Positions 57,252 to 64,000 of a DNA stretch of 64,000 bases are shown here, in pieces; the stretch's first letter is position 1, and each line of letters starts with the position of its first letter. Position numbers and translations under genes: made by a program. The notes beneath the pieces were generated by a model. That model saw only the letters and a list, made by a program, of their open reading frames with translations, was not told where the DNA came from and did not search any database. The DNA lies in the NCBI RefSeq assembly GCF_012274265.1, contig NZ_JAANYY010000002.1:124001-188000 (forward strand). The letters are read 5' to 3'. Origin of the DNA: Sphingopyxis microcysteis. GTDB taxonomy: Bacteria > Pseudomonadota > Alphaproteobacteria > Sphingomonadales > Sphingomonadaceae.

Positions 57252-59571
57252 TCTCCTCAATTTCACCCGCGGCAGCCAGCTCCTCGGACACTTCGGTTTC
57301 ATGTTCGCAGCGGGGCTCAAAGGCCCCCTGCTGGTGACCTTCCTGGTCAGCGCCTGGCTTTGCTATCTTGAGGTGACGTCCACGCTCACCGATCACCAGG
57401 TCTATCTCGCCTGGATGCATGTCTATGCCTCCGGCTACGCGTTCATGGAGTTCGATCCCGGCAAGCTGGTGGAACTCAAATTGGCCGGTGGCGGAACTGT
57501 CCGCATCCCTTTCAATGTCGTGCGCGATTTTCCGCCCATGCGCGAAGCCTGGAGTGCACTCGGCGCCGCCATCCGGCGCGGTATCGGGCTTTCCGCGCTT
57601 GTCCTGATCCCGGCCTTTGCTGCCTTCTGGTGGTTCGCTGAGCGGTTCGGAGGCAAGTCCAAGGAGCGTAAGCACGAGCGCGGGGCGATACTCGTCACGC
57701 TGGACGAACTCGAAGCGGAGATCGACCGGCACAATCGCGCCGAACGTGCCCGCGAACTGCACGCAGCGCTAGGGTGGAAATGGCGTTTGGCAGGCGCAGC
57801 AGCGACCAAGGAAGCAGGCTTCTACAGTCCGGCACATCTCGCGGGCGTCTCCTGGCCGTGGCGTCTCGAGCAAAGCCATACCATGCTGATCGGCACGACT
57901 GGCACCGGCAAGACGGTTGCCCTCAGCCAACTCCTTGCCGAGTCCCGGGCACGCGGACAGCGCGCCGTTGTTTTCGATCTTACCGGAGCTTTCATCGAGA
58001 CCTTCTACGATCCGACCCGCGACATCATTCTGAACCCGCTCGATGCCCGTTGCCCGAACTGGAGCGTATTCAACGATTGCACCAGCGAAGGCGAATTCCA
58101 TGCCGCAGCCGAGGCGCTGGTTCCGCACGATGGCGGTGGTTCCGAGCAGTTCTGGGTGCTCGCAGCCCGCATGCTTTTCGTGGAAATGTGCCTGCATCTC
58201 CAGCGCACCGGTCAGGCCAGCAACCAGGCGCTTGCCACTCGCCTCATGACCGCCGACCTCGCGCAGGTGCACAAGCTTATGCGCGGCACCATGGCCGATC
58301 CGCTGACAGCGCCAGAAGCCGCGCGCATGGCAGAATCAATCCGCGCCGTGTTTAACGCCAACGCCAAGGCACTGAAGCTGCTACCCGCTAAAGGCCCCCG
58401 CTTTTCGGTACGGGACTGGATCCGCGGCAGCTCCCAATCGGGATCAATCCTGTTCCTCTCTGCGCGCTACGTCGACATGTCGATCTGTTCGCAGCTGCTC
58501 ACCTTGTGGCTCGACACGGCCATGAACACGCTGATGACCATGGAGCGCACGCCCGATCTCAGGGTCTGGTTTCTGATCGACGAACTGGGCGCGTTGCACC
58601 GGCTGCCCGCACTGGAGAAAGGCCTGCAGACCGCACGCAATTTTGGCGGTGCGATCGTCACTGGCGTCCATGCCTTTGCCAAGCTCAAGGAGGTCTACGG
58701 CGAGAACATGGCGATGACCTTGTCATCGCTCGCGCGCAGCAAGCTGATCCTCGCCACTGCGGACCGGGAAACGGCCACCTGGTGTTCCGACTTCATCGGT
58801 CATCGCCAGGTCCGCGACATGGAGGAAGGGTACAGCTACGGTTATAACAATGCCCGCGACGCCGTCAGCCTGACGCCCCGTCGCCAGATTGAGCCGTTGC
58901 TGCTGCCCGATCAGTTCATGAACCTGCCGAGGCTTTCCGGTTACCTCAAGTTCCCCGACGGATTTCCTGCCGCTCCGGTCACGCTTGTCCCGCGCCGCTG
59001 GCCGCGGATGGCCGAGGGATTCATCGCGCGGGCACTCGGGCCTGCTCCCGGGGCACACGCGGCGGATGAGACCAATGTCGATCCCTCGGAATGGGCCTCC
59101 TTGCCTGCCGAAGCTGCCGACGGCGCCCCGGCCGCGAATGACGACGGCGCCGGCAAGCCGGTCGTTCCCGAGCAGTTGAAGTTGGACCTTCAGCGTGTTG
59201 TCAGGACGCCGGATGAGACAGGGAATGTGACTAAGCAGCGGTTCTCCAAAGCCCCTGCACAGGTCTTGCGGGTAGCGCCCGAACAAGGCCAGGTCGAAAC
59301 ATCGGCCGAAGCGCTCACGAGTTCTGGGCCGACTACAACCTTGCCTCCCGGGCCGCTTCTTTCCGGCAGAAGTGAAGCGACCGATGAGACGCAGCCATCC
59401 CCCGATGAAAAGGCGTCGGCGCGAGGAGACAAGCCAGCTTCAGGCGATCCGAAGCTAATCCCGGTCGCACGATCGCAGGACAGTCAGAGCCCCCGAGAAC
59501 GGGCCGAACGAGACCTGCTCGAGGGCGGCGTCGAGAGCGGGGCGCAAGACTTCTACGAACCCGACCTTTGA
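57241..59571 (+). CDS. Type IV coupling protein (TraD/TrwB family)
   Basis: A 776-aa inner-membrane ATPase that brings the relaxosome to the secretion channel. It has N-terminal membrane helices (about residues 25-50 and a second near 120-140), Walker A in LIGTTGTGKTVALSQ (about 216-226), Walker B in VWFLIDELGAL (about 443-453) and ATADRETATWCSDFIGH. The last ~180 residues are a low-complexity acidic tail. ATG 57241 has GGAGGCAGCG upstream, inside the RHH gene end. The following gene is the relaxase, 44 bp on. Confidence 0.94.
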   Translation: MKRNLLNFTRGSQLLGHFGFMFAAGLKGPLLVTFLVSAWLCYLEVTSTLTDHQVYLAWMHVYASGYAFMEFDPGKLVELKLAGGGTVRIPFNVVRDFPPMREAWSALGAAIRRGIGLSALVLIPAFAAFWWFAERFGGKSKERKHERGAILVTLDELEAEIDRHNRAERARELHAALGWKWRLAGAAATKEAGFYSPAHLAGVSWPWRLEQSHTMLIGTTGTGKTVALSQLLAESRARGQRAVVFDLTGAFIETFYDPTRDIILNPLDARCPNWSVFNDCTSEGEFHAAAEALVPHDGGGSEQFWVLAARMLFVEMCLHLQRTGQASNQALATRLMTADLAQVHKLMRGTMADPLTAPEAARMAESIRAVFNANAKALKLLPAKGPRFSVRDWIRGSSQSGSILFLSARYVDMSICSQLLTLWLDTAMNTLMTMERTPDLRVWFLIDELGALHRLPALEKGLQTARNFGGAIVTGVHAFAKLKEVYGENMAMTLSSLARSKLILATADRETATWCSDFIGHRQVRDMEEGYSYGYNNARDAVSLTPRRQIEPLLLPDQFMNLPRLSGYLKFPDGFPAAPVTLVPRRWPRMAEGFIARALGPAPGAHAADETNVDPSEWASLPAEAADGAPAANDDGAGKPVVPEQLKLDLQRVVRTPDETGNVTKQRFSKAPAQVLRVAPEQGQVETSAEALTSSGPTTTLPPGPLLSGRSEATDETQPSPDEKASARGDKPASGDPKLIPVARSQDSQSPRERAERDLLEGGVESGAQDFYEPDL

Positions 59572-59615
59572 GGGCACCACAGCAAGGGGGCACCTTGCTT
59601 GAAGGGCCATAAGCC

Positions 59616-62525
59616 ATGCTCTCGGTTGCCAATGTCCGGTCCGCGTCCGGCGCAGCCAGCTACTTTGCTGCTGACAATTACTACGCAAGCGCAGACGCGG
59701 ATCGCTCAGGCCAATGGGTTGGGTCAGGAGCCGATGCCCTTGGCCTTTCCGGAGCGGTCGATGCCACAGTCTTCGACAAGCTCCTCAAGGGCGAGCTTCC
59801 GGATGGCACCAGGGTCGGTCACGAAAACCAGCACCGAGCCGGCACCGACCTGACCTTTTCCCTGCCCAAGAGCTGGTCGGTCCTCGCCCTCGTCGGCGAC
59901 GACAAGCGGATCATTGAGGCCTACCGCGAGGCCGTGGTGGAAACGCTCCAGTGGGCCGAGAAGAATGCGGCAGAAACGCGTCTCGTCGAAAACGGGAAGG
60001 TGCGGACCGTGCAGACCGGCAATCTCACCGTGGCGCTGTTCCAGCACGATACCAATCGCAACCAGGAGCCCAACCTCCATTTCCATGCCGTCATCGCCAA
60101 CGTCACGAAAGGTGCTGATGGCAAATGGCGGACGCTGAAGAACGACCGGCTCTGGTCACTCAATACCCTTCTCAACAGCATGACGATGGCGCGCTTCCGT
60201 CTCTCGGTCGAGAAGCTCGGTTATGAAGTCGGTCCTGTCGGCAAGCACGGGAACTTCGAGGCGGCGGGCTTTTCTCGCGACCAGGTCATGGCTTTCTCCA
60301 CAAGGCGACAGGAGGTTCTGGACGCACGCCGCGGCCCAGGCCTTGAAGCGGGCAAGATCGCTGCCCTCGATACCCGCAGCGCCAAACAAACCGTCGCCGA
60401 TAGGGGCGCCCTGACGGCGGATTGGCAGGACCACGCCCGGGCAGCAGGGCTCAACTTGCAGGCCATGATTGAACGAGCACAGAGCCACTCGTATTCCTCG
60501 CAGCACGCACCCGCGGCTGGCACCAGCCTGATCGAGCGCGGCAGGGCCTGGCTCAGGGACTTTGCCGAGCGCATCAGGGGCAATCCTGCCGATCCACTGA
60601 TCCCGGCTCACGTCCTTAAGCAAGACCGCGAGACCATCGCCGCAGCCCAGGCTACAGCGTCAGCGGTACGCCACCTCTCGCAGCGCGAAGCGGCCTTTCC
60701 GCGCGAGGCCCTGTTCAAATCGGCGCTGGATTTTGGTCTGCCGACAACCATGGGCGCCATTGAGCAGCGGGTCAGCTCGCTGGTCCGTTCGGGCGAACTC
60801 GTTCCAGGGTCAGGTGAACACAAGGGCTGGCTGACCTCGCGTGATGGGCTCGCGAGCGAGCATCGCATTCTCGCCGCGGTCGAAGCCGGGAGGGATGCCG
60901 TTGCTCCTCTTCTCGGGAGCAATGAGGCAGGCCCACGAGTCAAGGCCGTCGCTGCCATCAATCACGGCATCGACCTCAATGGTGGCCAAGAAGCGGCCGC
61001 CCGCGTGATCCTCAGCTCGTCCCACCGGACAATCGCCATCCAAGGTGTCGCCGGTGCGGGCAAGAGCAGTGTTATGAAGCCCGTGGCACAGATCCTCGGC
61101 GAGGAAGGCAAGGAGATCATCGGGCTCGCCGTTCAGAACACTCTGGTGCAGATGCTGGAGCGCGACACCGGTATTCGCTCGATGACTTTGGCTCGCCTGC
61201 TCAAGAGCTGGGCACCGCTGCTGGAGGATCCTGGCAATCCCGGTTTGATGGCCGAGGCGAAAGCCGCATTGGGCGACCGGGTCCTCGTCCTTGATGAGGC
61301 CTCGATGGTCTCGAACAGCGACAAGGAGCGTCTGGTCACGCTGGCCAATCTGGTTGGCGCGCGCAGGCTTGTGCTTGTTGGCGATGCCCGCCAACTCGGC
61401 GCGGTCGATGCCGGCAAACCGTTTGATCTCGTCCAGAAGGCTGGCATCGCGCGCGCCGAAATGACGACCAACCTGCGCGGCCGGGATCCGCAACTGCGTC
61501 TGGCCCAGGCTGCTGCGCAAACGGGTAACGTGGAAACCGCACTTGGTCATCTCAAGAACTCGACGATCGAGACATCGGGCGACAGCGCTTTTACGGCTGC
61601 CGAGCAATGGCTCCAGCTTGCGCCGCTCGAGCGCGAGCGGACCGCGATTTACGCCTCGGGGCGGGCCTTGCGAACCGCAGTCAACGAGGCTGTCCAGCGA
61701 GGGCTCAAAGCCAACGGTGAGCTCGGCAAAACCTCGCTCGACCTGACCGTACTGTCACGGGTCAATGCAACGCGTGAGGAGCTCCGCTATGTCTCGGCAT
61801 ACCGCCCGGGCATGGTCCTCGATGTTCGGAGCCCCGATAAACATCAGCGGCTCCCACGCGGCGAATACAAGGTCGACAGGATCGACGAGAAGACGCGCGA
61901 GGTGTTCCTCGTCGATGGCAAAGGTAAGGCACGAACCCTTCAGCCGAGCCGGATCCGTCCCGGTGCGAAGGACGATCGCCTTGCGCTCTTCGAGGAGAAG
62001 CGGCTGTCGATCCATGCCGGTGACCGGATCCGGTGGACCGAGAATGATCATCGCCGAGGACTATTCAATGCTGACCAGGCAAGGATCGAGGCCGTTGAAG
62101 GTTCTCGAGTGACTGTGGTCACCTCTACGGGCCTACGGCACGAGTTGGAGCGCTCTGACCCGATGCTCAGGCGGCTTGACCTCGCGTACGCGCTCAATGC
62201 CCATATGGCGCAAGGTTTGACTTCGGATCGAGGTATTGCTGTCATGGATAGCCGGGAGCGCAATCTGGCCAATCAGCAAACCTTTCTCGTGACCGTGACT
62301 CGGCTGCGGGACCACCTGACGCTCGTCGTCGACAGTGCGGACAAGCTTGGAAGGGCAGTATCGCAGAACACCGGTGAGAAGACCTCGGCGCTGGAAGTGA
62401 CCGAGCGTCTGCGAGAGGCTGCAGCGAGAGGCCAGGCTGCCGGGTCACCAAGCAAGGAGGATCTTTCCAAAAAGCCGCCAGAACTGGTCAAGGAGCGTAC
62501 CAAGCCATTCGAAATCGGTATTTAA
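59616..62525 (+). CDS. MobF-family conjugative relaxase/helicase (TrwC/TraI-like)
   Basis: A 969-aa bifunctional protein that nicks oriT and unwinds the plasmid-like DNA. The N-terminal relaxase domain has tyrosines Tyr16, Tyr22, Tyr23 (SYFAADNYYAS) and the metal-binding His triad His144, His155, His157 (HDTNRNQEPNLHFHAVI). The spacing of 11 and 2 residues equals that of TrwC. The C-terminal SF1 helicase has Walker A GVAGAGKSSV at about 477-486, DEASMVSN, VLVGDARQLGAVDAG and the C-terminal RITRL-type region. Length is normal for MobF. Confidence 0.95.
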   Translation: MLSVANVRSASGAASYFAADNYYASADADRSGQWVGSGADALGLSGAVDATVFDKLLKGELPDGTRVGHENQHRAGTDLTFSLPKSWSVLALVGDDKRIIEAYREAVVETLQWAEKNAAETRLVENGKVRTVQTGNLTVALFQHDTNRNQEPNLHFHAVIANVTKGADGKWRTLKNDRLWSLNTLLNSMTMARFRLSVEKLGYEVGPVGKHGNFEAAGFSRDQVMAFSTRRQEVLDARRGPGLEAGKIAALDTRSAKQTVADRGALTADWQDHARAAGLNLQAMIERAQSHSYSSQHAPAAGTSLIERGRAWLRDFAERIRGNPADPLIPAHVLKQDRETIAAAQATASAVRHLSQREAAFPREALFKSALDFGLPTTMGAIEQRVSSLVRSGELVPGSGEHKGWLTSRDGLASEHRILAAVEAGRDAVAPLLGSNEAGPRVKAVAAINHGIDLNGGQEAAARVILSSSHRTIAIQGVAGAGKSSVMKPVAQILGEEGKEIIGLAVQNTLVQMLERDTGIRSMTLARLLKSWAPLLEDPGNPGLMAEAKAALGDRVLVLDEASMVSNSDKERLVTLANLVGARRLVLVGDARQLGAVDAGKPFDLVQKAGIARAEMTTNLRGRDPQLRLAQAAAQTGNVETALGHLKNSTIETSGDSAFTAAEQWLQLAPLERERTAIYASGRALRTAVNEAVQRGLKANGELGKTSLDLTVLSRVNATREELRYVSAYRPGMVLDVRSPDKHQRLPRGEYKVDRIDEKTREVFLVDGKGKARTLQPSRIRPGAKDDRLALFEEKRLSIHAGDRIRWTENDHRRGLFNADQARIEAVEGSRVTVVTSTGLRHELERSDPMLRRLDLAYALNAHMAQGLTSDRGIAVMDSRERNLANQQTFLVTVTRLRDHLTLVVDSADKLGRAVSQNTGEKTSALEVTERLREAAARGQAAGSPSKEDLSKKPPELVKERTKPFEIGI

Positions 62526-62603
62526 TCTCTGCGAGGTTGAGCCTGGACGGCCGGACATTCTCCAGGCAACCTGGCGCACATTGATTTTGGCTAGGGCGGA
62601 ACT

Positions 62604-63512
62604 GTGAAGGGCGTTTTCGAGGTCAGCGGCAATTCGCGGTACGATGACGCGATCACCGAGCGGTATCACTTTCCGAGCAATTACCTTTCGGTTGCGCGAG
62701 AGCTTGAGAGCGACTGGATCGTCTACCGCGAGACGCGAGTTTCTGGCGGTCGCATGGCCTATTTCGCTGCGGCCTTCGTCGAGCGCATCGATGCCGACCC
62801 GAGCGATCCTAGCCACTTCTATGCGCGCGTGCGCGACTACCTCGAGTTCGATCAGCCCGTTCCCTACCGCGACGGCAGCGGTCGGTTTGCCGAGCGGTTC
62901 CTGCGCGAGATGGCACGGCCTGGCGATGCTGGACGAAGCCTCCGCGGCAAGTCGGTCCGCAGGCTGGAAAACGAGGATTTCGTGGCCATCGTCAATGCGG
63001 GTCTTGCCGAAACTCTCGATCCCGAAAACCGCATCAGACTGGAGCTCGATGCCCCCCGCATCGATCCGGAGACCAATCTGCTTCTGCACGATCAGTTCGC
63101 GGAGCGGCGGGTCGAGCAGATGCTCGTCAACCGCAAGATTCGTGACGCGAACTTCCGCAACCATGTCCTCGATGCGTACGAGAACACCTGCGCCGTGACC
63201 GGGCTTAGGATCGTCAATGGCGGCGGCAAGGCAGAAGCGCAGGCCGCGCACATCTGGTCGGTCGCCGATGGCGGTCCTGACATCATCCAGAACGGGGTCG
63301 CCTTGTCAGCAACAGCCCATTGGCTGTTTGATCGACATCTGATCACCTTCGACGACAACCTCTGTCTGCTCGTGTCACACAACAAGGTGCCGTCCGAGCT
63401 TCTTCAGCTGTTTCCGCCCGCGGGGCAGCAAATCCGGCTGCCGCGTGATCGCGCGCTGCATCCAAGGGCAGACTTCGTGGCCCGCCACCGGGAGCGATTT
63501 GCAGGGATCTGA
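62604..63512 (+). CDS. HNH endonuclease (HNH_2 type)
   Basis: A 302-aa protein from GTG 62604. The N-terminal ~200 residues look like the WYL/restriction-associated region seen in HNH_2 proteins. The C-terminal nuclease has CAVTGLRIVNGGGKAEAQAAHIWSVADGGPDIIQNGVALSATAHWLFDRHLITFDDN, with the AHI, NG and HWLFDR positions of the HNH_2 motif. Such proteins can be putative restriction endonucleases, including modification-dependent ones. It ends 10 bp from the S24 gene, convergent. Confidence 0.88.
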   Translation: MKGVFEVSGNSRYDDAITERYHFPSNYLSVARELESDWIVYRETRVSGGRMAYFAAAFVERIDADPSDPSHFYARVRDYLEFDQPVPYRDGSGRFAERFLREMARPGDAGRSLRGKSVRRLENEDFVAIVNAGLAETLDPENRIRLELDAPRIDPETNLLLHDQFAERRVEQMLVNRKIRDANFRNHVLDAYENTCAVTGLRIVNGGGKAEAQAAHIWSVADGGPDIIQNGVALSATAHWLFDRHLITFDDNLCLLVSHNKVPSELLQLFPPAGQQIRLPRDRALHPRADFVARHRERFAGI

Positions 63513-63522
63513 AAGCGGCAGA

Positions 63523-64000
63523 TCAGACAGAACGACCAAACCAGATGACCCGACCGACCACGTGGATCGACGCGCGCTCAACGTCAGTCCAGGTCGGGTA
63601 GGCGGCATTGTCGCTCGAGATGGTGATCTGCCGTCCGCCTGGCTGGATAGTCACACGTTTCACCACCAGCGCATCATCGACACGCAGCACGTAGATTCCG
63701 TCGCGCAGGCGCGAGCCCTGATCCGATGCGTCGACCAGGACCTCATCGCCGTCCCGCAGCGTCGGTTCCATCGACTCCCCATGGACGTGGATGATTGACA
63801 GGCTGGGGCCTTTCGCCCGGGTCAGCTTGCCCAGCCACCGCTCATCGAAACCGAACCGGGTGTGGGCCGTCTCGCTTTCCGCGATCGCACCAAAGCCAGC
63901 AGAAGCATCGACGTTCAGAATTGGTACTTCGACCAGGCCATCGCGCATAGGAAGCGCGGGCCCACCGAGCACCTGCTCATCCACCCCGAAGAACTGGGCA
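63523..64000 (-). CDS. S24/LexA-like repressor C-terminal domain (5' truncated)
   Basis: The frame remains open to base 64000 (…AQFFGVDEQVLGG), so the DNA-binding N-terminus lies outside the window. The S24 peptidase domain has the catalytic Ser in VHGESMEPTLRDGDEVLVD and Lys in LVVKRVTIQ. Such proteins repress mobile elements until RecA-triggered self-cleavage. It may control the element's transfer genes or the adjacent HNH gene. Confidence 0.85.
   Translation of the reverse strand, partial: AQFFGVDEQVLGGPALPMRDGLVEVPILNVDASAGFGAIAESETAHTRFGFDERWLGKLTRAKGPSLSIIHVHGESMEPTLRDGDEVLVDASDQGSRLRDGIYVLRVDDALVVKRVTIQPGGRQITISSDNAAYPTWTDVERASIHVVGRVIWFGRSV

Larger units (their letters stand above)
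28172..64000. mobile_element. Integrative conjugative/mobilizable element in tRNA-Leu (right end outside window)
   Basis: The left boundary is the tRNA-Leu 3' end followed by a P4-type integrase. Inside are primase and helicase-like genes, ParB, ArdC, SSB, a coupling protein, a MobF relaxase and a candidate oriT, interspersed with toxin-antitoxin and defence cargo. No type IV secretion channel genes and no attR are visible before base 64000, so whether it is self-transmissible or only mobilizable cannot be decided here. Confidence 0.85.

Noticed and set aside
28172-64000. A second att site (attR) within the window
   Set aside because: No copy of the tRNA-Leu 3' end was noticed downstream; the element most likely continues past the right edge.

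Overview
The window looks like chromosome from a GC-rich alphaproteobacterium, most likely a sphingomonad (Sphingopyxis-like). The basis is the gene content and protein style: alphaproteobacterial UbiG, LysC and PtsP, a large TonB-dependent receptor, glutamate synthase with Cys27 as the likely mature N-terminus, and an NDUFA9-like epimerase. The species assignment is inference.

Bases 1-28,084 are ordinary chromosomal backbone. In order it holds a 5'-truncated GT4 glycosyltransferase, rarA, a GFA/CENP-V protein, ptsP, a polyproline lipoprotein, a nitronate monooxygenase, a YezD-like small protein with a TonB receptor, katG, a DUF3703 protein, an IspZ-like membrane protein, lysC, ubiG, a YdeI-like protein, a GST, the order gltD-(DUF2059-like)-gltB, uppP and the epimerase. 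Four REP-like palindromes of two related classes and one longer imperfect palindrome lie between 14.1 and 18.8 kb.

At 28,085-28,171 a tRNA-Leu(CAG) serves as the insertion site of a large integrative and conjugative/mobilizable element. Its P4-type tyrosine integrase follows the tRNA directly, and the element runs off the right edge of the window. Element core genes are a SNase-like protein, a lytic transglycosylase, a Toprim primase-like protein, a 1413-aa methyltransferase/strawberry-notch helicase, a ParB-like protein, an ArdC-like antirestriction protein, several small conserved proteins (DUF2493, DUF6878, DUF6915, DUF6437-like), an SSB, and a conjugative DNA-processing module: candidate oriT, ribbon-helix-helix protein, coupling protein, MobF relaxase. 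An HNH protein and a 5'-truncated S24 repressor-like gene end the window. Many core genes share a TCAGGAG Shine-Dalgarno core, and four of them have a related short hairpin leader.

Between the helicase and parB (about 37.8-48.9 kb) is cargo rich in defence genes: an Xre/MbcA-RES toxin-antitoxin pair, a DUF6933 protein, and the most interesting locus of the window, a CBASS-like operon at 40,811-46,305. It encodes a CD-NTase with intact GS...DxD catalytic residues, a HORMA-like protein, a TRIP13/Pch2-like AAA+ ATPase, a DUF6602 protein with PD-(D/E)XK-like residues, a DUF2235/Tle1-like hydrolase with two internal membrane segments, and a NUC1-family nuclease with a signal peptide. A divergent WYL (CapW/BrxR-like) regulator faces it, and a perfect palindrome sits inside the predicted promoter spacer. 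The core resembles type III (HORMA/TRIP13) CBASS, but the three-gene effector end is unusual. Converging on it is a 766-aa TIR/nucleosyltransferase-like plus P-loop ATPase protein, a second candidate defence gene. A HEPN protein lies beside the integrase.

Family assignments rest on motifs and similarity recalled from known families. No database search was possible.
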